A DNA stretch of 64,000 nt, taken from contig OY720345.1 in NCBI GenBank assembly GCA_963082975.1, positions 25,242,611-25,306,610 on the forward strand, in the 5' to 3' direction. Made by a program: the position numbers and the translations under genes. This DNA comes from Labia minor (lineage: Eukaryota; Arthropoda; Insecta; Dermaptera; Spongiphoridae). Every line of letters starts with the position of its first letter. Position 1 is the stretch's first letter. Positions 49,325 through 60,707 of the stretch are shown here, one piece after another. The notes under the pieces are model-generated. The model ran no database searches, was not told the DNA's origin, and worked only from the letters and a program-made list of their open reading frames with translations.

Positions 49325-49430
49325 AGGGAATTCGGGAGGCCTGTGGGAGGGGATGATCTGCGGTCATTTTTGCGGTGCCATCTATTGGGCGCCTGAAGAG
49401 TCAACCGTTTTCGCCTGCAATACCATCTGG
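49325..49430 (+). repeat. Second copy of the TGATCTGCGGTC repeat
   Basis: Shares CGGTGCCATCTATTGGGCGC and CTGAAGAGTCA with 48608-48720. It lies about 220 bp upstream of the second zinc-finger gene and may overlap its promoter. Confidence 0.7.
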
Positions 49431-49653
49431 TGTTCGTATTTCACCCGTCCCATTGAGCTGGACACCCATTGGATGTTATTTTGACTGTAAATTAAAATCC
49501 AAATTAAAAACTTCCCGGTTGACATTTTTGTTTATCTCAAAAAAGTTAACTATTCACGTTTATTTACTTATTACAGTCTGTACAGTCTGTGCTTATTACC
49601 TAGAATATACATATCTTACACAGATCACTTGCTAATACATTAATCAATTAAAA

Positions 49654-51334
49654 ATGGATCTTTATTCACAAGAAGACAGAAAATATCCAATATATATAGG
49701 TAATTTTTATTTCTATGTTATTTTCATCTAAATTTAGGTTAATTGTCACTAAAATTATTTTTTTTAAATATTATTTGTAATGATATTATTCTTTAAATTT
49801 AATTATGAATTAGTTATATATATAACAATATAATGATTTTAAAATAACGAAAACAATTCTTTTTTTAGGTCCTCTATATTCTTGTGTATATTGTCATATA
49901 AATTTTATAAGTGAGGAATTTTTATGTAAACATCTAAAAAAGTGTTTTCATAAAAAAATATTTTCAATTTTGAAAAAAGATATAAAACTCAAAAAGGGCA
50001 CAGAGGAATATTTAGACGAAAAATTTGTAGAAGATACTAATTCAAACCATACAGAGGACAAACGTTTTCAATGTAATTATTGTCAAAAGAAATGTAGTTG
50101 GAAATCTGATTTAGATAGACATTTATTAATTCATACAGGAGAAAAACCTTTTGAATGTAATTATTGTGAAAAGAAATTTATTCAGAAATCAACTTTAAAT
50201 AATCATTTATTAATTCATTCAGGAGAAAAACCTTTTGAATGTAATTATTGTGAAAAGAAGTTTAATCTGAAATCAAATTTAACAAAACATTTATTAATTC
50301 ATTCAGGAGAAAAACCTTTTGAATGTAATTATTGTGAAAAGAAATTTAATCGGAAATCAACTTTAAAAACACATTTATTAATTCATACAGGAGAGAAACC
50401 TTTTGAATGTAATTATTGTGAAAAGAAGTTTAATCAGAAATCATCTTTAGATGATCACTTATTAATTCATTCAGGAGAAAAACCTTTTGAATGTAATTAT
50501 TGTGAAAAGAAATTTAATCGGAAATCAATTTTAAAAACACATTTATTAATTCATTCAGGAGAAAAACGATTTGAATGTAATTATTGTGAAAAGAAATTTA
50601 CTCAGAAACGAACTTTAGATAATCATTTATTAATTCATTCAGGAGAAAAACCTTTTGAATGTAATTATTGTCTAAAGAAATGTAGTCGGAAAGCTGATTT
50701 AGATAAACATTTATTAACTCATACAGGAGAAAAACCTTTTGAATGTAATTATTGTGAAAAGAAGTTTAATCTGAAATCAAATTTAAAAAAACATTTATTA
50801 ATTCATTCAGGAGAAAAACGTTTTGAATGTAATTATTGTGAAAAGAAATTTATTCAGAAATCAACTTTAAAAACACATTTATTAATTCATACAGGAGAGA
50901 AACATTTTGAATGTAATTATTGTCAAAAGAAATGTAGTCGGATTTCAATTTTAAAAACACATTTATTAATTCATACAGGAGAGAAACCTTTTGAATGTAA
51001 TTATTGTGAAAAGAAGTTTAATCTGAAATCATATTTAAAAAAACATTTATTAATTCATACAGGAGAAAAACCTTTTGAATGTAATTATTGTGAAAAGAAA
51101 TTTATTCAGAAATCACATTTAGATAGACATATATTAATACATACAGGAGAAAAACCTTTTGACTGTAATTATTGTGAAAAGAAATTTAATCGGAAATCAA
51201 CTTTAAAATCACATTTATTAATTCATACAGGAGAGAAACCTTTTGAATGTAATTATTGTGAAAAGAAGTTTAATCAGAAATCATCTTTAGATGATCACTT
51301 ATTAATTCATTCAGGAGAAAAACGATTTGAATGA
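49654..51334 (+). CDS. C2H2 zinc-finger protein, 15 fingers (ZF-2, paralogue of ZF-1)
   Basis: Two exons, 49654-49699 and 49869-51334, give 503 residues. Exon 1 encodes MDLYSQEDRKYPIYI; the phase-1 intron is at the same place as in ZF-1. Exon 2 starts GPLYSCVYC, again a C-x2-C-x12-H-x3-C finger followed by a basic linker. Then follow 15 C2H2 fingers, mostly FECNYCEKKF...HLLIH with TGEKPF or SGEKPF linkers. It is probably a DNA-binding nuclear protein of unknown target. Helix residues vary (WKSDLDR, QKSTLNN, LKSNLTK, RKSTLKT, QKSSLDD, QKRTLDN, QKSHLDR) while the scaffold is almost constant even in codons; fingers 5 and 15 are alike. The frame ends GEKRFE followed by TGA where other fingers have TGT (first cysteine). 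Confidence 0.9.
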
Positions 51335-51403
51335 AATTATTGTGAAAAGAAATTTATTCAGAAATCAACTTTAAAAACACATTTATTAATACATAATGTT
51401 TGA
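51335..51403 (+). pseudogene. Cut-off 16th finger of ZF-2
   Basis: After the TGA the frame continues NYCEKKFIQKSTLKTHLLIH then NV and a TGA stop. A single base change (TGT to TGA) removed the last finger; the rest is undecayed, so the change is recent, or it is a sequencing error. Confidence 0.88.
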
Positions 51404-51819
51404 AAAATAGGCTTAATAATGAAAACATGTTCTTTGAATATAACTTATATACTTTATAGCACAAATTATAGTTTAAAGTTTAAATCAATAAAAATCTGAT
51501 TTATTTAACTTAGTATTTATATTTTCTATTGTATTTGGTCTATTAATAAATACATTATTACTAATTATCTATTACATTTAAGAATCCCATCATTTTATTA
51601 TTCATACGTTTGTTTATTTATTATTTATTTATACAAGTCTAAAATCCAATTATGAGATCAAATTTAAAATTATCTATTTATATTATCTTAAAAATTAAAA
51701 GAGGTCATAATAGTCCAATGTTTTCAGTGTGTTAAATAAGTTAAAAAGGCCAATATTAGAAAAATAAATAAAATATCAAATTTTAAAAAGTTAATTTCTG
51801 AGTTATGCAAGAATATTGT
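51404..51819 (+). other. ZF-2 3' flank, no gene seen
   Basis: AT-rich. AATAAA-like signals follow (for example near 51487), which could end the ZF-2 transcript. Confidence 0.5.
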
Positions 51820-52003
51820 GATATAATTTCATCGAAATCGGTTCTGGCAATTTTGAGTCTATAACGACAAAATTTCCAGACAGGCAGACATGAAAAATTC
51901 TAAAGTTACTTTTGGATTCTAGAGGTGAAACGCGAAGATATGCAAATATTTTTAAATTCACAGCAATGCGCAGACAAAAACCTTTTTTTATATATATACT
52001 ATA
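51820..52003 (-). mobile_element. Solo 5' end of the 37057-type Helitron
   Basis: On the minus strand it reads TATATATAAAAAAAAGG, GTTTTTGTCTGCGCATTG, CTCTAGAATCCAAAAGTAAC, TTTTTCATGTCTGCCTGTCT and GAACCGATTTCGATGAAATT, collinear with the first 250 bp of the Helitron in CCT6. No 3' end was found. Confidence 0.7.
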
Positions 52004-52099
52004 TAAATAAATCAAATTTACGAAAATATACATATTTTATTTCAACAGGCCTACTTTTATGTCTTTCATTGCATTAATACATACGTTTAAGGAGTATAT

Positions 52100-52470
52100 G
52101 TTTTATTTGTCATTTATGTTCTTTTAAATTATTTGAACGGTGACTCGGTTAACCAGTTATTAGTATTACCAGTCAAATCCGATAATTATGAATCATTTTT
52201 TTTAATGATCGAGCAGCATAGATGAAATGTCAGTTTTATCTCTAAATAAATAATTTTTTAAGACCATTCTTTTCTGTCTCCCATTACGTTTAAGGGGTGT
52301 ATGTTTTATAACTAATTTTTTTTTTTAATTTATGTTCTTTTAAATTTGAATGCGCGTTGGTGAATCAGGTATTAATATTACCAGCCAAACCCGATAATAA
52401 GGAATCATTATTTTTAATGACCGAGCGGTGACTATATACAATTTTAGCTAGCATAATAAGATAAGATATA
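52100..52470 (+). repeat. Family D-like fragments and an inverted family C end
   Basis: Two degraded units contain ATTAGTATTACCAGTCAAAT and ATTAATATTACCAGCCAAAC followed by a GATCGAGC or GACCGAGC stretch. They are followed at 52439-52468 by TTTTAGCTAGCATAATAAGA, the reverse of the family C start. Confidence 0.6.
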
Positions 52471-53146
52471 TATAAGGTTTTGTGTCTTCACATTATTTGA
52501 CAATATTTATGCAATGTAGGGGTAAATGAATTGGACTGGGCTCAGTTTATAAGTTTTTTCTAATCTTAGGAGAATATCAATAAGGTTTAAGGCCAAATTG
52601 GACAACTTCAGATCAAATCTAAACTCGATATTTGTGTACATCAATTACTATGACTCACAAGTTTAAATTAAAAAAAATAAATATTTGAACTTATTTAAAT
52701 TCGTATGTTTGGGGGAGACCAAATAAGCTTTTCTATCACTAGTATTTTGTATTATGTTCTACTAATAAATGAATTTTTTAAATTTTTAAAGTGAATTTAT
52801 AATCTTTTTTGACTTGCTTATAGAGTAGTGTTTTCCAACCTTTTTTGTGCAATGCCCCACTTAAGCCCTTTTAAAATTCTTATGCCCCCATGTAACATAT
52901 ACCTACATAAATTTTAATATTAAAAATGAGCTGCGGCCAGGCATAAACAATACATGTATTAATTGTTTTTATTATTATCTTTTTACAAATTTCTTTTGTA
53001 ATATTTTATAGAGGATCATTGGGTCGGCTTAACAATAAAAATAAGCCCAAGTTTGTGAAATCGAATTTTAAGACTAAACGTTGATTGACAGTTTATAAGT
53101 TATGCCAATTACTATTATACTATTCCAATTGTGTGATCACGTACGA
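52471..53146 (+). other. Intergenic with hAT-like relic
   Basis: Near 52825-52890, AGTGTTTTCCAACCTTTTTT and GCAATGCCCCACTTAAGCCC look like the end of another hAT element, without a matching second end. No gene seen. Confidence 0.4.
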
Positions 53147-53320
53147 CAGGGGTGTCAAACTCACGGCCCGCGACCACTTTTGACTTTTTTTAAAAATTTT
53201 CAATTTGTCTCTAAAAAAAAGAAAATATTTTTCGCGATCAGAATTTCTATGAATATTGATTTTTTTGCGGCCAGCCTAAAGTTTGTTTGGCCAAGTGTAC
53301 CTATGAGTATGACACCTCTG
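53147..53320. mobile_element. hAT MITE (174 bp)
   Basis: Ends CAGGGGTGTCA and TGACACCTCTG are inverted repeats of the hAT type. The flanks ACGTACGA (53139-53146) and ATGTACGA (53321-53328) match at 7 of 8, an 8-bp target duplication. Internal text CACGGCCCGCGACC is typical for this kind of element. No transposase. Confidence 0.85.
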
Positions 53321-53328
53321 ATGTACGA

Positions 53329-54962
53329 GATAAAATGTTTATGTATGCTTGCGGACATATAACTCATTCTTTATCATTCTTATGAGATAATAAATAAAAC
53401 AATGGGGTTTAATAAAAGAACGTCGGTTTCATTAATAAATACATCTATTTATTGAAATTAATTCACAAAACAGATTAAAAATATATATTAAGAACTATAT
53501 TATATAGCACCTAGATTATTAATTTATTCTAAAAAAAATATATTAATTATGATATTACATTTTAATTAAAATAATTTCATTGTGGTTTCATATTTATATT
53601 AAATATATGTAGATAATTTAATAATTTTTAAAATGTATTTAAATAGTATTCTAGTATTATATATATCACTTTTAGAATAATAAAATAAATGCAATCATAG
53701 TTTCATTTTTAAAATTTCTCTTCATTAGAAGAAAAGGTAGCATTAAATATTAAAATATGCTTGCTATATGATTAAATGAATTCAAATGTTTAGAAATATA
53801 TAATAAAAACTAAATTTAAGAATGATATATAGGTTTAGAATTTTGGAATAGTAATTATATTTTATATAGACTATATGAATTTTTATAAATATAATTAAAT
53901 TCATTATTAAACATTTAAAAAGTAAAAAAATTGACGGCTCTTTAAATAATACAATTGGTAATAAAAATTCTTTGAAGGTATTGATTTAATTAAAATGTGA
54001 AAGCTTTTATCGATGTAGAATTATATTGAAATATATATATTTTTAAAATTAATTTAGTTAATTTATTTTAAATTATATAAAAATATATACATATTGTTAT
54101 TTTAAAATAATTTTACCAGGGAATTTTTACTATTTTTCTTCATGCTCTTACATAAGTATAAGAGTAAATAGTATTTCTTCAAGTAATATATTTTTGTGAA
54201 TCTATTTTATAAAAATAATTTAAAAAAGTATTTAAGAAAGTATAGAAAAGGTTTCTTTATATTTTTCCAAGTTCCCATTATAATAAAGTGGAATTAAATT
54301 TTATTTTATACATAAAATATAATTAATTATATTTGTTATATTTTTTGTAATAAAGATCTAATTTATATTAGAATATTACTAAATTAAATCATAAATAAAT
54401 GAAAAGTTTATAAATTAGGTATAATAAAGAAAAAATTTTATATATATATTTTAATTATAAAAAAGATTTATATCATATAATCAAAATATATAATTAAAAT
54501 AAGTGAAAAATATTAAGATATTCTCTAAATATTTTAGTCTTTATATAAATAAATGCATTGGCACGTAATCAGTCAAAATATCTAATGCCTCCAAATTATT
54601 TATATAATATTTATTTTATACAATTTTAATTTGTAATATATGAATATACAGGATAATAAAAAAAAAATACTTTAAAAAAGAATTGTTTTTTTTTATAAAT
54701 TTAAATTAAAGTATTTTTTCGGTAATAAATGAATCCTGTATACAAAAATATTAAAAAGATTTTAGCAATAATTTCTAGTTATAAAATAAACTATTAAGTT
54801 TACGAAGGGAATTTGTTTCAGATCTTATAAAAAATTTAATCTATATTGTTCTATAAAGTCTAGTTAAAAATTGAGATATATTTTGAGCATCAAAATAATT
54901 AAATGCATCAACTTTATGAATTATTTTTAAAAATTGAATGAATGTTAATTTTAAAAGAAATT
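53329..54962. other. Septin 3' flank, no gene seen
   Basis: About 1.6 kb of AT-rich sequence holding the presumed septin 3' UTR. No coding frame, RNA gene or clear transposon was recognised. Confidence 0.55.
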
Positions 54963-57411
54963 TTAATTTTGGTCCGATTGTCTTTGTTGTTGCTGCATTT
55001 GTGCTTGCATTTTAGCAAGCATTTCTTGCATTCTTCTTAATTCGGCCTCTTTTTCTTGTAAAATTCGATCTTTTTCACCAGAAATAGGGCCAGAATTCAA
55101 TGGTGGACTTGGTGTATGTGAAGAAATATTATTAGCATTTGTCTTATCCTCATTCATTAAACTAAAACAAATAAATAAATATATAAATTCTAATAATATA
55201 ATATATAAAATATAACTAAACTTTCGTACGTTTGTCTTTTTGGAACATTTGCTCCTTTTGCTAAGCGATCACTTCTGTAGTTTTCATAATGAACTTCTTG
55301 TGTTACTTCTTGAAGATCTTGCATATGTGTACTTAAATATAAAGATAATAAAAAAATTATAATAGATGTTAAATAATTAAAAAATATATACATTTAGTTT
55401 ACATACATAAGCATTGTTCGTAACTTAATAAAATCACAATGATCTGGATTTTCTACTTCAACGACACCCCATGGATAAAGACGTCCACGAACACGCCGAC
55501 CCCTCACTTCAAGTAATGTATTTGCACCACAAACAGCGAATGGTACGGCTGCTTTCAATTGGCGAACTTGTTCCTAAAATGATAATTTAATTTATGAAAT
55601 TGAAATTTATAAAGACAAATTAGTCACTTACTTTATAATCTTCATCCTCATCACTATCGCAATCAGGTAAAGGATAAATTTTTATTCCATTAGTTTCAAT
55701 TTCATCCATAACCTTAAAATAAATGTAATTAAAATTTTAATAATATTATTTATGATTAAACTCAAACAGCATCAATATTTTATCAGGTGTAATATTTAAA
55801 TTTAATTTCTTTTAGTAGGGATTATATTTAAAAAGATTGAAAATAGATTACTAGATAAGAAAGATAATAATCAATAATTAAACTTACTCTTTTTTTCAAT
55901 CTAAGTACTTCTTTCTTTGTAAGTACATCAGCTTTTGCAATCACAGGGACAATATTAACTTTGTTATGAAGTTGTTTCATAAACTCAATATCAAGAGGCT
56001 TTAAACTAAAAAAATAAAATTTACAAATGTTATTCAAACTGATTGTAAATAATTATTATAAACGTAACTGATGAAAAAAATTTAAAAAATTTAATATTTA
56101 CATTTACATAGAAAACGTAAAAAAATTATAGTTACCCATGCCCAAATGGAGAAATAAAATAGAAACAACAATGAATTCTATTATCGACTATATTCCGTCT
56201 ATTAAGGCCACTTTCATCACGTAAATATCTTTCGAATTGTTCGTCAATATATTGAAGTATAGCTCGAAAAGAATCGCGGTTATCAATCGCATCACCATAT
56301 CCTGGAGTATCTACTACTGTCAATCGTAATTTTACACCCCGTTCTTCGATTTCAACTGTACTTGCGTCTAAACGTACAGTTTGTTTCGTTTTTTCTAAAA
56401 AAGTATTTATTTAACATATATATTTTGCATTGAAAGTCAGTATTTTATTTGTGTATTAATATCATTTTGTTATTAGATTTTAATAATATGTTAAAATATT
56501 TTTACCAATGGCATCTGGAACAACTCGCTCAGGATAAAGATCAGTTAAAAATAAAGAATTTACAAGTGTTGATTTGCCAAGTCCTGATTCGCCCACAACC
56601 ATTAAAGTAAATTCAAAACCTTTTTTAACAGATTTCCTATGGACTTGATTGGGTAAATTTGCGAAACCAACATATCCTGGAGTTTCTAAGCTGGAAAACT
56701 ATTAAAAAAATTTAAATAATTAATAAATTAAAAATATTAAAGAAAAACATGACAAGGAAAAATTATAATTATAAATAAAGATATTCAAAATATAACTATT
56801 TAAACTAAAAAATTGCTAAGAAGATATTAATTAATAAATACCAATTAATTATATATATATAAATTTTATAATAAAATAAACCCAAACCAAATATTTAAAA
56901 CTAATCTTTAACACCACTTATAGTGAGTGGCCTCATGAATATTGGCAGAATATGTACCTAATAATAAAAATTTCACACTATTTTATATTTCATGAGATAT
57001 TAGAAATTGTACCAGAAAGTAAACATCATAAGAAAATAGAGTGGTCTTTTGATTTATTTAAGGGTGTGCTTTTTAATTTTAATCCTATATTATATACTTG
57101 TAGGTTTTGTGTTTGATTAAATACAATTCTATATATATATATATATTTATATATAGTTATATACATTATAACTTTTGTAATGACCTATTACAATGAATAT
57201 ACAAGATATAATTAAAAATAAAATGACATGTTGCAATTTTTCATATAATTAAAACAAACAAGATAATGTAAGAAATATTAAAATCATAATTTAAAATTAT
57301 TTAGTTTAAAAAATTACGGAAATAAATATTATATTATAATGAATTATAAATAATTAAATTATAAAAATTATTTAAATATATATTTACCGTTTTAATAGAT
57401 TCACTAGACAT
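54963..57411 (-). CDS. Sep1: Septin, Sep1/SEPT2 group
   Basis: Eight exons on the minus strand, 5' to 3': 57388-57411, 56506-56698, 56136-56394, 55888-56005, 55632-55712, 55407-55573, 55230-55331 and 54963-55161, giving 380 residues, the usual septin length. Septins are GTP-binding proteins that form filaments at the cell cortex and cleavage furrow. After MSSESIKT comes [20 protein letters not shown], almost word for word the Drosophila Sep1 start. The polybasic [10 protein letters not shown] precedes the P-loop GESGLGKST (residues 44-52). DTPG is at 101-104 and AKAD at 182-185. The septin unique element includes [38 protein letters not shown] follows, and the tail is a coiled coil ([19 protein letters not shown]) ending in glutamines and SDQN. 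Divergent from RPLP2. Confidence 0.97.
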
Positions 57412-57929
57412 TGTCAAAAATATTATTTGAAAAGATAGATATTTTACACTATAAGATAAATAAATACTTAAAAAAAAAACTAAAAAGAATATTTTAATTT
57501 AAAAAAGGAGAAAATAATTTTAAACAAAATGACAGAAATAAACATTTATCAAAGAAAAAGGGGAGGGTATTTTGGCATTCAAAATGTAAACCTGAAAGGC
57601 GTGGTCCAAAAATTTTAAATATTTTAAAAATTTAAATATGGCTTTAACTTAATAAAATATAATTCAAAAAATAAAATAATATTAATAAGTAATTTAAATT
57701 AAAATTTCCATTAAATATTAATGTATAATAAAATAGGAGTTTTCTTGAGTAATTTTTTTAAAATTTAAAAAAAATAATAAAATATTTAAATTTAAATATA
57801 ATAAATTAAATTTTATTGATATAATAAATGTAAATTTTATAAAATTATATTTTTAAAATGATTAAATAATTATTTATCGTTTATAATTAAACTTGTATTA
57901 AATTTGTATTTTTGTATGTATTGTACGAT
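57412..57929. promoter_or_regulatory. Shared upstream region of septin and RPLP2
   Basis: Only about 520 bp separate the septin start codon from the RPLP2 transcript start, and the genes diverge, so promoters of both must lie here unless septin has a distant 5' exon. The sequence is AT-rich; no TATA box stands out reliably. Confidence 0.5.
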
Positions 57930-57939
57930 CTCTTTTTTT
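57930..57939 (+). promoter_or_regulatory. TCT/TOP-like transcription start of RPLP2
   Basis: CTCTTTTTTT just before the 5' non-coding exon fits the pyrimidine-rich initiator typical of ribosomal protein genes, which allows growth-linked translation control. The exact start cannot be seen from sequence alone. Confidence 0.45.
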
Positions 57940-58044
57940 AATCCTTGACTAAGAACGCTTGTTTCCGTTATAGAAAGTTGAATCTTTCCATTCTTTCTGC
58001 ATTTTCTATAGGCTTAACACGTCTCGTGTCCCAAGGACTTAAAA
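57932..58044 (+). other. RPLP2 5' non-coding exon
   Basis: Ends at a good donor, AAAA|GTAAGT, and has no ATG in a plausible context. The 58045-58371 intron is AT-rich; I saw no snoRNA boxes in it. Confidence 0.6.
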
Positions 58045-58371
58045 GTAAGTTTTATTTTTTTTTATATTTTTATTTTCATATTAAGATAAGATTAAGATAT
58101 ATATATAAAGTATCAAAAGCAATATTAATTGAAATTATTAATTTTAATTTAAATCTTATTTAAATTTAAAAATAATAAATAGAATTTAAAAACCACATGG
58201 TTATTAATTTAATTAAAATTAATTTGAAGCTTAATATTTAATACGTTATTCTTTTATTTCATTATATCTTTGTGTTATTATTATATCTATTATTTTTATT
58301 AAAATGATATAATTTCAATTATTTAATATTAAAATTATCAGTATTTAAATAACAAAATTATTTTTTTCTAG

Positions 58372-58997
58372 ATGCGTCACGTGGCCGCTTATTTACTTGC
58401 TGTTTTGGGAGGCAAAGATGAACCCACCGCTGCTGATATTGAAAAAGTTCTATCATCAGTAGGTATTGAAGCTGATAGTGAAAAAGTAAAAAAAGTTATC
58501 GGCGAATTAAATGGAAAGAAAATTGAAGAATTAATTGAAGAAGGTAAACTCATTTTTCACTTCACATGGTATAAATTTAATAAATTCAATTTTTAATCTT
58601 TATTAATTTTCTAATTTATTTATAGGCAAGAAGAAACTCGCTTCTATGCCAGCTGGTGGTGCAGCTCCCGCTGCCGCTGCTGCTGGAGGCGCTCCAGCTG
58701 CTGCTGCAGCTGCAGCTCCTGCAGCAGGTAATTATACATTTATTTATAATTTATTATTTTCACAATTTTATGATTTTTCCATGATGATTCAAATTCTTAT
58801 CACCATCTTTCGCATGAAATGTTAATGATTATTATCACTTATCTGAAGTTATTTTTTTAATATTATATTATATAATGAATATAATGAATTCATTATTTAA
58901 TTATCGAATTATTCTTTTTATAGAAGCCAAGAAAGAAGAGAAGAAAGTCGAGTCTGAATCAGAAGATGATGATATGGGCTTTGGCTTATTTGACTAA
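58372..58997 (+). CDS. RpLP2: 60S acidic ribosomal protein P2
   Basis: Coding exons 58372-58543, 58626-58727 and 58924-58997 give 115 residues. A 5' non-coding exon (about 57932-58044) is joined through an intron whose acceptor touches the ATG. An intron also lies in the 3' UTR (donor after 59001, acceptor before 59187), and AATAAA is at 59213. P2 dimerises with P1 on the ribosomal stalk and recruits elongation factors. Seen: [20 protein letters not shown], an N-terminal helical domain to about residue 60 ([20 protein letters not shown]), an alanine-glycine hinge ([15 protein letters not shown]), then a charged tail ending [10 protein letters not shown], the conserved stalk C-terminus. Introns host two box C/D snoRNA candidates. 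Complete and intact. Confidence 0.98.
58775..58850 (+). ncRNA. Box C/D snoRNA candidate in RPLP2 intron 3
   Basis: Box C ATGATGA at 58781-58787 and box D CTGA at 58843-58846. A D'-like ATGA at 58814-58817 is preceded after one base by the guide TATCACCATCTTTCG (58798-58812). The guide contains TCACCATCTTTCG, complementary to CGAAAGATGGTGA, which I recall from the conserved part of 28S rRNA targeted by human SNORD77/80 and yeast snR39/snR59. By the +5 rule an adenosine of CGAAAG would be 2'-O-methylated. A C'-like TAATGAT follows. The terminal stem is weak. Confidence 0.72.
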
Positions 58998-59044
58998 ACA
59001 GGTAAATAAAATTCTATTTTCTTAAAGAATTCACTTTTCATATT

Positions 59045-59116
59045 ATACTGTGATGTTAATCCATTATCACCATCTTTCGACTGAAGTCTTGATGTTTAAT
59101 TAAATTACTGAGAATT
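59045..59116 (+). ncRNA. Box C/D snoRNA candidate in RPLP2 3'-UTR intron
   Basis: Box C GTGATGT (59050-59056), guide TTATCACCATCTTTCG (59064-59079), then one base and a perfect D' CTGA (59081-59084). C' TTGATGT is at 59089-59095 and box D CTGA at 59108-59111. The guide is identical to that of the intron 3 candidate, with the same spacing to D', so both would direct the same 28S methylation. Boxes here are more canonical at D' and less so at C. Confidence 0.75.
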
Positions 59117-59219
59117 TTACATTTTTCTAACTTTTAATTTATTTTTTTTATTATTTCTAATTGTTCTTGTTTTTTTTCTTTTCCAGGTCAAATTTTTTAT
59201 ATTTTAAATATAAATAAAC

Positions 59220-59640
59220 TTCTTTTTTTTAAATATAAATTCTATTTTTTTATACATACAACTTTAAATTCTTTCCAATTAAAGTGTTCACATATCCCTA
59301 ACCATCCTGTAATCATATTTCCACCTCGAATCTTTTTTTCCAATTCGGAATTTGAGAAACAATCGTCTTAAAAGCAATTAAGTCTAAATAAAATTTTATT
59401 ATATTATTAAAAAAATATTTTTTGAAAATTTGACCTAAGAATTTTTAAATCTTATTTTCATGAGAATTATTCAAATTTGCTCAATCTAAGAGAAAATATT
59501 TAAGTTCGCTTTTGTTTATTGTAAGGTTGAGATTTATTTTAATCTCTCTTTACTTCTATATATATATATATAAAATGATCTTGTTTCTAATAATATTTTA
59601 AATATTTAATTTATTATATATATAAATGAATAATATTTTT
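59220..59640 (+). other. RPLP2 3' flank
   Basis: AT-rich sequence after the poly(A) signal. No gene or repeat recognised. Confidence 0.5.
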
Positions 59641-59649
59641 AATTATTTT

Positions 59650-59945
59650 TGCTAACATTCTAATTTTTAGCTAATACTGGTAGCAGGGTACTAAAATTTT
59701 TTAAGGAAACCTATTTTCATAATTTTATTTATTAATGAAAAAAAGAAAAAATAAAGAAATTATTCTGAAAATAAGAAATTTATGTTGACTTTTCTTAAGA
59801 ACAAATTTGCTTCGATATATTTGGAGTTAATTTCAGATAAAATTAAATATTGTAATTAACATTGCTTTTAGAACAGAAACTGAATGAGTTTTGTTCCTCA
59901 TCCACAAATATAAAAATCTTTCAACTGGCGCTATACTATTGGTAC
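59650..59945 (+). repeat. Family H copy
   Basis: Counterpart of 42685-43000 in the same orientation, slightly shorter; it ends AACTGGCGCTATACTATTGG. Confidence 0.7.
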
Positions 59946-60540
59946 AAGTTAAAAACAGGGATAAGAAGCGGTCAGAGTTAAGACTCAATATTTCGAAAAG
60001 TAACCCTTTTGGTATCTGACGATAGTAGTGATCTCGACATTAGTTGAAGTGTGTTAATTTAAATTATAAGCGAACCGTTGAATAAGGACTTTTTTGTCCT
60101 CCAACTAAAAGATAAACTCAAGCGAAATTTCATTATCTATTCCATATGTTCATAATTTTTTTTTGCAATTCTTGTAAGTATATTGTACATTTTTCCACAT
60201 TTAAAATTAATTATCTGCATACCCCTTAATGTTCACTATTTGCTAGTTTTTATCTAACTAAGGAGTATTATGACGCATAGTGTATGTGAGGGATATGGCA
60301 AACGTTTTACATTTACTTAACATGGAAAAATTGAATCCTCGAACAATTTAATAAAAAGGGAAATATTCATTGTGTAAATATATGTATTATTTTAGTTATG
60401 TACTTTATTAATTCTTAAGACTTACCTAGTTAAATATTTGAAACATTTCATTTTCACGAATTTTTATTTTTGTTTTACATGTAATTTCCCATAAGCAATA
60501 TCCATCATTCATATTCCTTGCTCCGAAAAGTTGACTTTTT

Positions 60541-60676
60541 TACTTTCCCGCATACTTCGTATAAGGGAAGTATTGGAATCGTCAAAAATTTCGACTTCGA
60601 GATTTTGATAGATCTTGACGTTTTAGACCTCCCTGAGTCGGAAAATACCATTTTTGGAATTATGTCTGTGTGTCTG

Positions 60677-60707
<31 letters not shown>

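Noticed and set aside
58045..58371. Third snoRNA in the RPLP2 first intron
   Set aside because: No box C/box D pair with suitable spacing was found.
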